A stretch of DNA of 64,000 bases from NCBI RefSeq assembly GCF_030816915.1, contig NZ_JAUSYN010000002.1, positions 1,153,501 through 1,217,500 of the forward strand, in the 5' to 3' direction. This document shows positions 53,530-62,419 of the stretch, one piece after another; position 1 is the first letter of the stretch, and each line of letters opens with the position of its first letter. The notes below the pieces were generated by a model. It had not been told where the DNA came from. It made no database searches and saw only the letters and a list, made by a program, of their open reading frames with translations. Both the position numbers and the translations under genes were made by a program. The DNA is from Streptomyces sp. B3I8. GTDB taxonomy: Bacteria > Actinomycetota > Actinomycetes > Streptomycetales > Streptomycetaceae.

Positions 53530-53556
53530 CCCTGTCCGCCCTCGGTGGTCCGAGGC

Positions 53557-54507
53557 TCACGTCACGTCGTCGTAGCCGTTGACCCGTTCCGCGGTGGTCT
53601 GTTCCGGCAGCACGCGGCCGGCGGTGACCGGCTCGACCTCGTCGATGGACTCGGGCGTCAGATCCAGCTCGGACGCCTCGTCGTCGGCGGGGCCGGACAG
53701 TGCGCGGCGGCGCTTGCGCCGGTCGTTGACCAGCGAGAAGGCGACCGCGCCGAAGTACAGGACCCAGATCGGTCCGGCGAGGGCGAGCATGCTCAGCGGG
53801 TCGGTGCTGGGGGTGGCCACTGCGGCGAAGACAGTGATGCCCATGATCATGCCCCGCCACCAGCCGAGCATCCGGCTACCGGTGATCACGCCGGTGAGAT
53901 TGAGCATGACCAGCAGCAGGGGCAGCTCGAAGGAGAGCCCGAAGACGACCACCATGCGCGTCACGAGCTGCAGCAGGTCGTCCAGCGGCAGGAAGTTGTT
54001 GACCTCCTTGCTCGGCGTGAACTGGAGCAGCACCTTCGCCGTGGTGGGCAGCACCTTGTACGCGAAGAAGGCGCCGCCGAAGAACAGCGGGGCGCCGGTG
54101 AAGACGAAGGCGTAGGCGTACTTGCGCTCGTGCCGGTGCAGTCCCGGCGCGACGAACGCCCAGAGCTGGTAGAGCCAGACCGGCGACGCGAAGACCACAC
54201 CGGCCGTCAGGGAGACCTGGAGCGCGAGGGTGAACGGGGCGAGGAGCCCGTTGATCGTGATGCGCGCGCACGGGCTGGAGTCGGTGGACTTCGCCAGCTC
54301 CTCGAAGCTCTGCTTGCAGCCGACCGAATTGAGGACCGGGTCGGTCAGGAAGTTGATGATGTCGTTGTAGAAGAAGGCGGCGACGATCGTCACGACGACG
54401 ATGGCCAGCAGTGCCTTCGCGAGCCGGTTGCGGAGCTCGCGCAGGTGATCCGCGAGGGGCATCCGCCCCTCGGGATCCTTCTCCTTCTTGCGGGCAGGCT
54501 TGGGCAA
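53557..54507 (-). CDS. tatC: Sec-independent protein translocase TatC
   Basis: 316 residues with six membrane helices in the TatC pattern: the N-terminal MPLADHLRELRNRL, the cytoplasmic-loop and periplasmic motifs of TatC, and the conserved Glu in GLSFELPLLLVML. TatC recognises twin-arginine signal peptides. The only upstream start for the full N-terminus is TTG, with GAGG 7 nt before it. ATG at residue 16 (MPLADHL) would also make a working protein. A charged tail of ~60 residues follows the last helix. It is 47 bp behind tatA. Confidence 0.95.
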   Translation of the reverse strand: MPKPARKKEKDPEGRMPLADHLRELRNRLAKALLAIVVVTIVAAFFYNDIINFLTDPVLNSVGCKQSFEELAKSTDSSPCARITINGLLAPFTLALQVSLTAGVVFASPVWLYQLWAFVAPGLHRHERKYAYAFVFTGAPLFFGGAFFAYKVLPTTAKVLLQFTPSKEVNNFLPLDDLLQLVTRMVVVFGLSFELPLLLVMLNLTGVITGSRMLGWWRGMIMGITVFAAVATPSTDPLSMLALAGPIWVLYFGAVAFSLVNDRRKRRRALSGPADDEASELDLTPESIDEVEPVTAGRVLPEQTTAERVNGYDDVT

Positions 54508-54554
54508 CCCACGTCCTCATCTCGTGCGGCAGGCCGGAGGCGTCCGGCCGTGCG

Positions 54555-54839
54555 TCAGCGCTTGGTCGTGTCCGACGGCTCGGTGACCGGGCGGGAGCTG
54601 GTCACGTCACCGGGGGCGGCCTGGATGGTGCGCTGCGCGGCGGCCTCCTCGGGGGTCGGCGGGCCGGCCGGGGCGGCGGGCGTCTTGCCGTCGTCCTTCA
54701 TCGCCTTGGCCTCGCTCTTGAGGATGCGCGCGGACTTGCCGAGGGAACGCGCCATGTCCGGAAGCTTCTTGGCGCCGAACAGCAGGATGATGACGACGAG
54801 GATGAGAATGATCTCGGGAGCGCCGAGCCTTCCGAACAT
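54555..54839 (-). CDS. tatA: Tat translocase subunit TatA
   Basis: 94 residues. One membrane helix ([20 protein letters not shown]) is followed by the amphipathic helix [20 protein letters not shown] and a disordered tail. The FGAKKLP hinge is the TatA signature. TatA oligomers complete the translocation pore with TatC. A TatB is usually encoded elsewhere in streptomycetes. The ATG is the sole possible start. Confidence 0.96.
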   Translation of the reverse strand: MFGRLGAPEIILILVVIILLFGAKKLPDMARSLGKSARILKSEAKAMKDDGKTPAAPAGPPTPEEAAAQRTIQAAPGDVTSSRPVTEPSDTTKR

Positions 54840-54883
54840 AAGTCTCTACCTTCTCACCGAGGCGGGCTGGGGGACGTACTGTG

Positions 54884-54919
54884 GTCCGACCGTTCGGACA
54901 GATGTCCGACTGTCGTCCG
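54884..54919 (-). promoter_or_regulatory. repeated GTCCGAC motifs upstream of tatA
   Basis: GTCCGAC occurs at 54884 and again 20 bp later at 54904, an inverted TCGGAC lies between them at 54894, and a further GTCCG is at 54915. The group is 45-80 bp before the tatA start and would fit a paired operator, or part of the promoter. This is an inference from spacing only. Confidence 0.4.
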
Positions 54920-55114
54920 CAGCGATCGTAACGCCCAGGGGTAAACGTGAGGCAATCCCTGTGCGTACTCCCGATGCGGCCCGCGCCTCGAATCTCGGGC
55001 CGCAGGCCAGACTACCTGCCAATGCCACGGGGGTGACAGGGCTGGCCCCCGCCCCCGTGAACGGCGTAGGGCTGTACCGGTCCGCGGATCCGCCGTGCGG
55101 GCGCGGGCATCTCC

Positions 55115-55300
55115 TCACAGCCGCTCGGCCACCCGGGCCGCCGCCTTCTCCAGATCGTCCGCCGCCCGCCCGATCCGCTGCGCCGCGACGGCCACCTCAC
55201 GTCCCAGCCGCCCCGCCTCGACGAACACCCGCACGGCGAACACCGCGAGCACCACGAGCCCCGCGAACCCCAGGGCCACCGCGACCATCGCCCAGACCAT
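55115..55300 (-). CDS. small membrane protein with amphipathic tail
   Basis: 61 residues. One membrane helix (AMVAVALGFAGLVVLAVFAV) is followed by a charged helix with AGRLGREVAVAAQRIGRAAD and DLEKAAARVAERL. This resembles small DUF948-like or TatA-like single-span proteins but lacks the TatA hinge. It begins 14 bp after a zinc-ribbon gene and is probably last in the pafB operon. The function is unknown. Confidence 0.7.
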   Translation of the reverse strand: MVWAMVAVALGFAGLVVLAVFAVRVFVEAGRLGREVAVAAQRIGRAADDLEKAAARVAERL

Positions 55301-55314
55301 GTCCGTCCGCCCCC

Positions 55315-55689
55315 CTAGACCCGGCCGGCCGAGGCCGTGGAGTGCAGGCGCAGCGTCCGCACCCCGCCCCCGACGAGCAGTTCCACGATCCGCTCCCCCG
55401 CCGGCTTGCGCACCGCCGCCCCGCACTCGGGGCAGGTGAAGGAGTAGAACGTCGTCCGGTCACTCGCCCCGATCGCCAGCCGCAGCGCGCCCGCGCCCAG
55501 CTCGAACCGGGACCGGCAGTCCGGGCAGCCGGCCCGGAACACCACGTCGGCCACTCTGCGCATCCCGGCGAACGCCGTCCGCACGGACACCTCGGGTGTC
55601 TCCGCGGCCGGCCCGTACCCCGTGGCTGCGGCTGCACGTCCCGCTTCCGGCTCCCAGGCTGACGTACCCGACCCCGCCGACACGCTCAC
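55315..55689 (-). CDS. zinc-ribbon protein, unknown function
   Basis: 124 residues. Two CxxC knuckles (CPDC and CPEC, 33 residues apart) form a probable zinc ribbon: FRAGCPDCRSRFELGAGALR and FYSFTCPECGAAVRKPAG. The C-terminal strand ELLVGGGVRTLRLH resembles a short beta cap. The N-terminal ~40 residues are disordered. The GTG overlaps the stop of pafC (GTGA), so it is coupled to the WYL regulators. The ligand and role are not known. Confidence 0.75.
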   Translation of the reverse strand: MSVSAGSGTSAWEPEAGRAAAATGYGPAAETPEVSVRTAFAGMRRVADVVFRAGCPDCRSRFELGAGALRLAIGASDRTTFYSFTCPECGAAVRKPAGERIVELLVGGGVRTLRLHSTASAGRV

Positions 55690-56786
55690 AGCCCCTGCTC
55701 CTGCCTGTCGTACAACCCGTCACCGACCCCGTGCGCCGCCGACACCGCGCCGTGCGGTGCGCCGTCCTGCGGTGCCGCGCCCCGCGCTCCGGAGCCGTTC
55801 TCGCCCGCGTCGTCGTACGCCGCGAGTGCCGCCCGCGCCGCTTCCCGCGCGCTGTCCGCGAGGTCCGCCGGCGCGACGATCCGCCCGTCCCGCCCCAGTC
55901 GCAGCGCGAGGCGCCGCAGCGAGGCCGGGTCGGGGGTGCGCAGAGTGATACGCAGTCCGCCGTCGTCGAGCTCATCGGCGCTGTCGTGCGGGTAGTACTC
56001 GGCGACCCAGCGCCCGCCCGGACCGACCTCGATCACGACCTCGGGGTCCTCGGCCGCGGGCTGGACCAGCCCCTCGGACAGGTCCCTCAGCTCCACCTCC
56101 GGCGGCGCGGAGGGCTCGTCCAGGATCCGGATCTCCGCGACCCGGTCGAGCCGGAAGGTGCGGCGTGCCTCGGAGCGGCGGCACCACGCCTCCACGTACG
56201 TGTGGCCGACGCTGACCAGACGGATCGGGTCGATCTCACGTTCGGTGACCTCGTCGCGGGCGGGCGAGTAGTAGCGGATCCACAGCCGCCGCCGTTCGGA
56301 GATCGCCCGGTCGACGTCGGCGAAGACGCCGCCCTCGGACTCGAACGTCACCGACAGCCGGGAGCTGGCGCCGGCGGCCTCGCCCGCGGCCGTCTCCACC
56401 TTGGCGGTGGCGCGCACCAGCGCCAGCCGGTCGCTCTCGCGCAGCCCGGGGAGCGTCGCGACGGCGCGGGCGGCGACCAGCAGCGCCGTCGCCTCGTCGG
56501 CGGCGAGCCGCAGCGGTTCGGCGGCCTCGGCGCCCAGCGCCGCCGGGTTGTGCCACCAGATGCGGTCACCGTCGGTGTCGATGTCGAGCAGGTCACCGCC
56601 GCGGAAGCTGGTGCCGCACATGGGCAGCACGTCGAGGTCGGAGACGAGCTCCTCCTCGGTGATCCCGAACGCGCGGGCGACGTCCTCGATCCGGGCGCCC
56701 GGCCGCTCGCGCAGATACGTCACCAGGGACAGCATCCGCCGGGTCTGGTCGATCGCGTTCACCGGCCGGGCCGGCTTGCCTGCCAC
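55686..56786 (-). CDS. pafC: WYL-domain regulator PafC
   Basis: 366 residues. An N-terminal winged helix (QTRRMLSLVTYLRERPGARI, DVARAFGITEEELVSDL) is followed by a WYL domain (RRLWIRYYSPARDEVTEREI, then VSVGHTYVEAWCRRSEARRT) and a C-terminal WCX region. PafB and PafC form a pair that activates the mycobacterial DNA-damage response. The gene starts 5 bp behind pafB with a GTG. Order and strand match the usual pafB-pafC arrangement near pafA. The identification rests on domain order and locus. Confidence 0.9.
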   Translation of the reverse strand: MAGKPARPVNAIDQTRRMLSLVTYLRERPGARIEDVARAFGITEEELVSDLDVLPMCGTSFRGGDLLDIDTDGDRIWWHNPAALGAEAAEPLRLAADEATALLVAARAVATLPGLRESDRLALVRATAKVETAAGEAAGASSRLSVTFESEGGVFADVDRAISERRRLWIRYYSPARDEVTEREIDPIRLVSVGHTYVEAWCRRSEARRTFRLDRVAEIRILDEPSAPPEVELRDLSEGLVQPAAEDPEVVIEVGPGGRWVAEYYPHDSADELDDGGLRITLRTPDPASLRRLALRLGRDGRIVAPADLADSAREAARAALAAYDDAGENGSGARGAAPQDGAPHGAVSAAHGVGDGLYDRQEQGL

Positions 56787-56791
56787 TGTCC

Positions 56792-57802
56792 TCAACGCCC
56801 CCCTCGGACCCCGGCCACGGCACGCAGCCGGTCCACCACGTCGGCCCGCAGTTCGGCAGGCTCCACGACCACCACGTCGGGCCCGAACTCGACCAGCCAG
56901 GCATCCAGCCCGTGCCCGTACGGAATCTCCAACTCGTCCCAGCCGTTCCCGAGTTCCCGGACCACGGTGGCCTTCGCCCGAAGGGGGTAACCGGCGCCGG
57001 ACCGCAGCCGGATCCGCGCCGACCGGTCGGTGATCTCCCCGGCCCAGCCCGCGACGGTCTCGCGCACGGTCACCACGTCGGGGACGGGCGCGGTGAACCG
57101 GCCCGCCCGGCTGCGCACCCGGCCGGTGATCCGGGAGAGCCGGAAGACCCGCTCGGCGCCCCGGTCGCGGTCGAAGCCTGCCAGGTACCAGTGGCCGCGC
57201 CAGCACTCCAGCGCCCAGGGCTCGACCTGGCGGGGCTCGGGGCGGGCGGCGGAGGCCTTGCGGTAGTCGAACACCACGAGCCTGCGGTCGCGGCAGGCCA
57301 GCATCAGCGGTTCGAACGCGGCCTCGTGCACGGGGATGCGCGGTTCCAGCGCGCCGTGCGCCCCGTAGGGGTCCACGTCCTCGGGGATGCCGGCCGCGCG
57401 CAGTTTCTGCAGGGCCCCGCTGGCCGCGCCCGCGAGGCGGGCCTGCTGCCACACCTTGGCGGCCAGGCCGAGCGCGGCGGCCTCCTCGGCGTCGAGGGTG
57501 ATGGCCGGCAGCCGGTTGCTGTCGCGGCGGGCCAGATAGCCGACCTCGCCGTCGATATTCTCCACGGTCTCGATGACCAGGCCCAGCTCGCGCAGGTCGT
57601 CCTTGTCCCGCTCGAACATGCGATTGAACGAGTCGTCCGCCGTGGTCGTCCCGCCGGACCCGGCGGCCACGCCGTTGCCCGGCCCGAACGCCTCGACATA
57701 GGCCTCGATGGATTCGCGCAGCTCGCGCTTGCTGAGCGGCCGCCGCGTCCCGAGCAGACACAGCGCCAGGTTCATCAGCCGCTCGGCCTTGGCAATGGCC
57801 AT
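56792..57802 (-). CDS. pafB: WYL-domain regulator PafB
   Basis: 336 residues: an N-terminal HTH (AKAERLMNLALCLLGTRRPL, then RELRESIEAYVEAFGPGNG), a WYL domain (RRLVVFDYRKASAARPEPRQ, then VEPWALECWRGHWYLAGFDR) and WCX. It pairs with PafC, whose gene follows after 5 bp. In mycobacteria PafBC is activated by DNA damage and turns on repair genes independently of LexA. The ATG (MAIAKAERL) was chosen because the HTH starts there, and in-frame upstream codons read through unrelated spacer. Confidence 0.92.
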   Translation of the reverse strand: MAIAKAERLMNLALCLLGTRRPLSKRELRESIEAYVEAFGPGNGVAAGSGGTTTADDSFNRMFERDKDDLRELGLVIETVENIDGEVGYLARRDSNRLPAITLDAEEAAALGLAAKVWQQARLAGAASGALQKLRAAGIPEDVDPYGAHGALEPRIPVHEAAFEPLMLACRDRRLVVFDYRKASAARPEPRQVEPWALECWRGHWYLAGFDRDRGAERVFRLSRITGRVRSRAGRFTAPVPDVVTVRETVAGWAGEITDRSARIRLRSGAGYPLRAKATVVRELGNGWDELEIPYGHGLDAWLVEFGPDVVVVEPAELRADVVDRLRAVAGVRGGR

Positions 57803-57877
57803 CGACGCCCTACGCCCTTCCCCTATGTGCTTCTGAGCGACGACCGTACCGCTCCATCGTCGCGCGGCAAAAGCCGA

Positions 57878-57905
57878 GGGCCCGCGCCCGGACGGGCATG
57901 GGCCC
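57878..57905 (-). terminator. imperfect hairpin between FKBP and pafB
   Basis: GGGCCC-GC-GCCCG pairs with GGGC-AT-GGGCCC around GAC, so two short stems are interrupted by a bulge. It is about 180 bp beyond the FKBP stop and 75 bp upstream of pafB. Moderate support only. The rest of the 285-bp spacer holds the 7-bp tandem repeats. Confidence 0.45.
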
Positions 57906-58018
57906 CGAGTGATCGCGTACGGTCCCGGTTCCGGTCTCGTTCGTGCAGCGACCGGCCGGAACAGGTCGGTCACGACCACCGCGGCACGGGCGGCGGCGAA
58001 GCCGTCCCGACGCCACCG

Positions 58019-58053
58019 GGCACCGGGCACCGAGCACCGAGCACCGAGCACCG
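58019..58053. repeat. 5 x 7-bp tandem repeat (RGCACCG)
   Basis: Units GGCACCG, GGCACCG, AGCACCG, AGCACCG and AGCACCG follow one another without gaps, 35 bp beyond the FKBP stop and about 216 bp before the pafB start. No palindrome or coding frame explains the tract. Confidence 0.85.
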
Positions 58054-58087
58054 GTTCAGCGCGTAACCCGCTCACGGCCTCACGGCG

Positions 58088-58468
58088 TCAGCGCGACTTC
58101 ACGGCCACCAGGTCGCAGACGAAGATCAGCGTCTCGCCCGGCTGGATCGCGCGGCCGGCGCCGCGGTCGCCGTACGCCAGGTCCGCGGGGATGATCAGCT
58201 GGCGGCGGCCGCCGACCTTCATGCCCTGCACGCCCTTGTCCCAGCCCTGGATGACCTGGCCGACACCGAGCTGGAACTCCAGCGGGGTGCCGCGGTTGTA
58301 GGAGGCGTCGAACTCCTCGCCGGTCGAGAACGCCACGCCCACGTAGTGGACCTGGACGAAGTCACCCGCCTTGGCCTCGGGGCCGTCGCCCTCCCACAGG
58401 TCCTTGATCTCGAGGTCGGCCGGCGGCTCGCCGCCCGGGAAGTCGATCTCGGGCTTGTCGATGCTCAC
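58088..58468 (-). CDS. FKBP-type peptidyl-prolyl isomerase
   Basis: 126 residues forming one FKBP domain: AGDFVQVHYVGVAFSTGEEF, DASYNRGTPLEFQLGVGQVI, GWDKGVQGMKVGGRRQLIIP and YGDRGAGRAIQPGETLIFVC. The active-site aromatic and Asp residues are present. There is no signal peptide, so it is a cytoplasmic folding helper. The start is GTG with GGGAG nearby. It is 81 bp behind a second FKBP gene on the same strand. Confidence 0.95.
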   Translation of the reverse strand: MSIDKPEIDFPGGEPPADLEIKDLWEGDGPEAKAGDFVQVHYVGVAFSTGEEFDASYNRGTPLEFQLGVGQVIQGWDKGVQGMKVGGRRQLIIPADLAYGDRGAGRAIQPGETLIFVCDLVAVKSR

Positions 58469-58549
58469 TTCTCCAGCTCCCGCATGTCGTTAGGGCAGTA
58501 CAACGGACATCCAACAGACAACGTGGACAGTCTCGCATCTCCCGCCGTG

Positions 58550-59560
58550 TCACATGGCCGCGAGGATGTCCACGGAGAAGACCAGCGTGGAGTCCTTCTT
58601 GATGGCGTCGCCGGCCGGCGGGGTGTCGCCGTACCCCAGGTCCGGCGGGACCACGAGGAGCACGCGGCTGCCGACCTTCTTTCCGGTCAGCCCCTGGGTC
58701 ACGCCCTTGAGGACCTGTTCCATCTGCGCCAGCGAGAACTGGTTCAGCGACTTGCGCGCGTACGTGGACTCGAACTTCTTACCGCCCTTCCAGACCACGC
58801 CGACCATCTGCACCAGCACGGTCTGGTCCTTCTTGACGGCCGGGCCGTCGCCCTCGAGCACGTACGCGGAGACCAGCTTCTTCGGCGGGGCACCCCCCGG
58901 AACCTTCACGGACGGCTCCGTGCCGTCCGTGTTCGTGCCCACCGTGGGCAGGGCGGCGTCGCTTCGCCCAACCTTCTCGCCCTTGGCGGAGCTCGTGGCG
59001 TTGAACGTCTCCTGGATGTCGATGACGAAGACCAGCGTGTCGGTACCCTTGATGCCCGCCTGGCTGTTGCCGTCCTTGCCGTAGCCCCAGGTCGGCGGGA
59101 CGGCCGTCTCGATGCGGCTGCCTGTCTTCTTCCCCTCCAGGGCGTAGCGCCAGCCGTCGATGACACCGCCCTGGGCGAGCTGGATGAGCAGCGGCGTCCC
59201 GCGGTCGTAGGAGTTGTCGAAGACCTTCCCGGTGTTCCAGATCTGGCCCAGGTAGTGGGCCTGCACGAAGTCGTTCTCGGCGACCGTGCGGCCGCCGCCG
59301 GCGATGACCGTACGGACCGCGATGTCCTTCGAGGGGTCCCCGCTGCCCTTGGCCACGGTCGGCTTCTCACCGAACTTCTTCCCCGCGGTGATGGCCGGCA
59401 GCGGTCCGTCCACGATCTTCGGCGGCGGCGCGGCGGACGTGGCCGACGCGGAGGGCGAGGGGCTGTCGCCGGTCTTGCTGCCGGAAGAGTCGTCGCCGCA
59501 GCCGGCGAGCGTGACCAGCCCCGCGGGCAAGGCGGCGAGAAGGAGGGAGCGTCGGCGCAC
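58550..59560 (-). CDS. lipoprotein with two FKBP-type isomerase domains
   Basis: 336 residues. The lipobox LAGC (Cys21) follows RRRSLLLAALPAG, so the protein is anchored outside the membrane. After a Ser/Pro linker, two FKBP domains follow: one at about 75-185 (VQAHYLGQIWNTGKVF, DNSYDRGTP, LIQLAQGGVIDGWRYAL) and a second at about 230-335 (VLVQMVGVVWKGGKKF, FESTYAR, GSRVLLVVPPDLGYG). The second lacks several consensus residues of the pocket, so it may have lost isomerase activity. It likely helps fold secreted proteins. GTG start with GAGG 8 nt upstream. Confidence 0.92.
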   Translation of the reverse strand: MRRRSLLLAALPAGLVTLAGCGDDSSGSKTGDSPSPSASATSAAPPPKIVDGPLPAITAGKKFGEKPTVAKGSGDPSKDIAVRTVIAGGGRTVAENDFVQAHYLGQIWNTGKVFDNSYDRGTPLLIQLAQGGVIDGWRYALEGKKTGSRIETAVPPTWGYGKDGNSQAGIKGTDTLVFVIDIQETFNATSSAKGEKVGRSDAALPTVGTNTDGTEPSVKVPGGAPPKKLVSAYVLEGDGPAVKKDQTVLVQMVGVVWKGGKKFESTYARKSLNQFSLAQMEQVLKGVTQGLTGKKVGSRVLLVVPPDLGYGDTPPAGDAIKKDSTLVFSVDILAAM

Positions 59561-59653
59561 TTGGGTGCCTCAATCGATCGGTCTTGCGACGGCCTCACCG
59601 GCGGCGGGCCGGGTGCCACGGACGGAAGTGCGCGCAACTCTACGACGTGAGAA

Positions 59654-59682
59654 GGGCGCCGCACGGTTAACGTGCGGCGCCC
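59654..59682 (-). terminator. terminator after pafA
   Basis: GGGCGCCGCACG and CGTGCGGCGCCC are perfect 12-bp complements around GTTAA, about 80 bp beyond the pafA stop. Between it and pafA are two direct copies of CGGGTATCACCCG (59728 and 59742), each able to form a small hairpin. Confidence 0.85.
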
Positions 59683-59761
59683 GTGTGGCGTTCCGGGACC
59701 GGGCCCCAGACGCCTTTTCCCACCCGCCGGGTATCACCCGACGGGTATCACCCGCCGGATC

Positions 59762-61123
59762 TCACATGCCGGCGATCAGCTTCTCCACCCGGTCGTCCAC
59801 CGAGCGGAACGGGTCCTTGCACAACACGGTGCGCTGCGCCTGGTCGTTGAGCTTGAGGTGCACCCAGTCGACGGTGAAGTCCCGGCGCTGTTCCTGGGCC
59901 CGCCGGATGAAGTCGCCGCGCAGGCGTGCCCGAGTGGTCTGCGGGGGAACCGACTTGCCCTCGAAGATCTTCAGGTCGTTGCAGATCCGGGTGGCCTGGC
60001 CCTTCCTCTCCAGCAGGTAGTACAGCCCGCGCCGCCGGTGGATGTCGTGGTACGCGAGGTCTATCTGGGCGACCCGCGGGTGCGACATCGTCATGTTGTG
60101 CTTGGCCCGGTACCGCTCGATGAGCTTGTACTTCATGACCCAGTCGATCTCGGTACCGATCCTGTCCAGGTCCTCGGCCTCGATGGCGTCCAGGGTGCGG
60201 CCCCACAGTTCCAGCACCTGCTCGACGGTGCCGGTGCGGATGCCGCGGCGCTCGCAGAAGTCGAGCGCCTTCTCGTAGTACTCGCGCTGCACCTCCAGGG
60301 CGGAGGCCTCACGACCGCTGGCCAGGCGCACCTTGCGGCGGCCGGTGATGTCGTGACTGACCTCGCGGATCGCCCGGATCGGGTTCTCCAGGGTCAGGTC
60401 GCGCATCACCGTGCCGGCCTCGATCATGCGCAGGACGAGGTCGGTGGCGCCGACCTTGAGCAGCATCGTCGTCTCGGACATGTTCGAGTCGCCCACGATG
60501 ACGTGCAGTCGGCGGTAGCGCTCGGCGTCCGCGTGCGGCTCGTCACGCGTGTTGATGATGGGCCGGGACCGCGTCGTCGCCGAGGAGACGCCCTCCCAGA
60601 TGTGCTCGGCACGCTGGCTGACGCAGTACACCGCGCCCCGCGGGGTCTGCAGCACCTTGCCGGCACCGCACAGCAGCTGCCGCGTGACGAGGAACGGAAT
60701 GAGGATGTCCGCGAGCCGCGAGAACTCCCCGTGCCGGGCCACCAGGTAGTTCTCGTGGCAGCCGTAGGAGTTTCCGGCGGAGTCGGTGTTGTTCTTGAAG
60801 AGGTAGACGTCGCCCGCGATTCCCTCCTCGTGCAGGCGGCGTTCGGCGTCGACAAGCAACCCTTCGAGAATGCGCTCGCCGGCCTTGTCGTGAGTGACCA
60901 GTTCGGTCACGTTGTCACATTCGGGTGTCGCGTATTCGGGGTGGGAGCCGACGTCCAGATACAGACGGGCTCCGTTTCGCAGAAACACATTGCTGCTGCG
61001 GCCCCATGACACGACACGGCGGAAGAGGTACCGCGCCACCTCGTCAGGCGACAGACGACGCTGTCCCCTGAACGTGCACGTGACGCCGTACTCGTTCTCG
61101 AGCCCGAAAATGCGGCGGTCCAT
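59762..61123 (-). CDS. pafA: Pup-protein ligase
   Basis: 453 residues. The glutamine-synthetase-like fold shows [14 protein letters not shown] (ATP/metal Glu), [15 protein letters not shown] with the catalytic Asp, [19 protein letters not shown] and [17 protein letters not shown]. PafA couples Pup to substrate lysines using ATP, marking proteins for the proteasome. The ATG start is exact for the family. It is encoded beside prcA and pafBC, with an MFS/LacI pair between pafA and prcA. The downstream MFS gene ends 9 bp before it, so MFS and pafA may be co-transcribed. Confidence 0.98.
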   Translation of the reverse strand: MDRRIFGLENEYGVTCTFRGQRRLSPDEVARYLFRRVVSWGRSSNVFLRNGARLYLDVGSHPEYATPECDNVTELVTHDKAGERILEGLLVDAERRLHEEGIAGDVYLFKNNTDSAGNSYGCHENYLVARHGEFSRLADILIPFLVTRQLLCGAGKVLQTPRGAVYCVSQRAEHIWEGVSSATTRSRPIINTRDEPHADAERYRRLHVIVGDSNMSETTMLLKVGATDLVLRMIEAGTVMRDLTLENPIRAIREVSHDITGRRKVRLASGREASALEVQREYYEKALDFCERRGIRTGTVEQVLELWGRTLDAIEAEDLDRIGTEIDWVMKYKLIERYRAKHNMTMSHPRVAQIDLAYHDIHRRRGLYYLLERKGQATRICNDLKIFEGKSVPPQTTRARLRGDFIRRAQEQRRDFTVDWVHLKLNDQAQRTVLCKDPFRSVDDRVEKLIAGM

Positions 61124-61132
61124 GACTGAACA

Positions 61133-62392
61133 TTACGCCCGATCACCCGAACTGAAACGGGGTTGGGCAGTACGGTCTGGATCATTTTCCGGTGAAACCC
61201 GGACGACCGCGCCCGGCGCGGGAGCCGCGAGGACCCGCGCGGTGGCGAGCAGCACCAGCAGGGAGACGGCTCCCGCCGCCGCCGGCACCGCGAAACCGGC
61301 CACCGCGCCGCCCGCCTGGACCACGGGTCCCGTGAGGCCGGTGCCGAGGGAGGAGCCCACGGTGAACGTCGTCACGAGCCAGGAGAACGCCTCGGTGACC
61401 GTGCCGGCCGGGGCGTGCCGGTCGACGAGGAGGAACGCGCAGGCGATTCCCGGGGCCAGGAACACGCCGGAGACCGCCGCCAGCGCCACCATGCCCGGCA
61501 CGTCCGGCATCAGTGTGAGCGGCAGGTAACAGACCGCCAGCAGGGCGACCAGGACGCGCAGTCGCCGCTCCGGCGTGCTCTTCCATCGCCGCGCCCCGTA
61601 CACCGCGCCGCCGACGAGGGCGCCGAGGCCGAGGGCGGCCATCAGCCACCCGTAGACGGCGTCGCCGCCGTGGTCGTCGGCGTAGGACACCGCGGCCACG
61701 GTGATGGAGCCGAGGGCGACGCCGACGAAGAGGAAGGCGCCGAGCAGGGCGAGCAGGCCGGGCGAGCGCAGGGCGCCGAGCCAGTGCGCCTCCCGCGGTG
61801 CCGAGCGCCACGCGCGCGAGGGCGGCGAGGAAACCACCCAGAGGGCGCCCAGCACGCCCAGGACGTTGAGCACGAGCAGCGCGGCCCGCTCCGACCACAG
61901 CGACACGCACAGGGTCACCAGGAGCGGTCCGGCGGTGAACATGACCTCCTGGGCGACGGCGTCCATCGCGTACGCCGTGGGCACCTGTTCCTCGCGGCGC
62001 AGCACGCTGGGCCACAGGGCGCGCAGGCCGCCCTCCAGCGGCGGGGCGAACAGCCCGGCGACCGCGACGGCGGCGTAGGCGAGCGGCAGCGGGTCGGTGC
62101 CGGAGAGGGCGAGGACGGCCATGGCGAGGGCGGAGACGAGCGCGGCGGGGAGCTGCACGCGCGGCTGTCCCCGCAGGTCGACGAGGCGGCCCAGCAGCGG
62201 CTGCCCCACGGCATTGGCGACGCCGTACACCGCGGCCAGGACGCCGGCGAGGCTGTAGCTGCCGCCCTGGCCGCGGACGAACAGCACCAGCGCGATCGAG
62301 GCGGTGGCGTTGGGCAGCCGCCCGGTCAGGGTGCCGGCCAGCAGGCGCGCGGCGTGCTTCGTGCGGAGGATCTCCAGGTATCCCGCGGCCAT
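61133..62392 (-). CDS. MFS transporter, 12 helices
   Basis: 419 residues with the MFS plan of two six-helix halves. The loop 2-3 motif GQPLLGRLVDLRGQPRVQLP is a usable MFS signature A, and the final helices read AVAGFAVPAAAGAVSLLVLL. The substrate is not evident; a divergent LacI-type regulator suggests a sugar or aromatic compound, or a drug. The ATG was chosen because AGAGGGG precedes it and upstream codons do not match. Located 9 bp upstream of pafA, in a position where Pup-proteasome loci of other actinomycetes also carry an MFS gene. Confidence 0.88.
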   Translation of the reverse strand: MAAGYLEILRTKHAARLLAGTLTGRLPNATASIALVLFVRGQGGSYSLAGVLAAVYGVANAVGQPLLGRLVDLRGQPRVQLPAALVSALAMAVLALSGTDPLPLAYAAVAVAGLFAPPLEGGLRALWPSVLRREEQVPTAYAMDAVAQEVMFTAGPLLVTLCVSLWSERAALLVLNVLGVLGALWVVSSPPSRAWRSAPREAHWLGALRSPGLLALLGAFLFVGVALGSITVAAVSYADDHGGDAVYGWLMAALGLGALVGGAVYGARRWKSTPERRLRVLVALLAVCYLPLTLMPDVPGMVALAAVSGVFLAPGIACAFLLVDRHAPAGTVTEAFSWLVTTFTVGSSLGTGLTGPVVQAGGAVAGFAVPAAAGAVSLLVLLATARVLAAPAPGAVVRVSPENDPDRTAQPRFSSGDRA

Positions 62393-62419
62393 GCCGCACC
62401 CCTCTCGGCGCTTCCCGGT

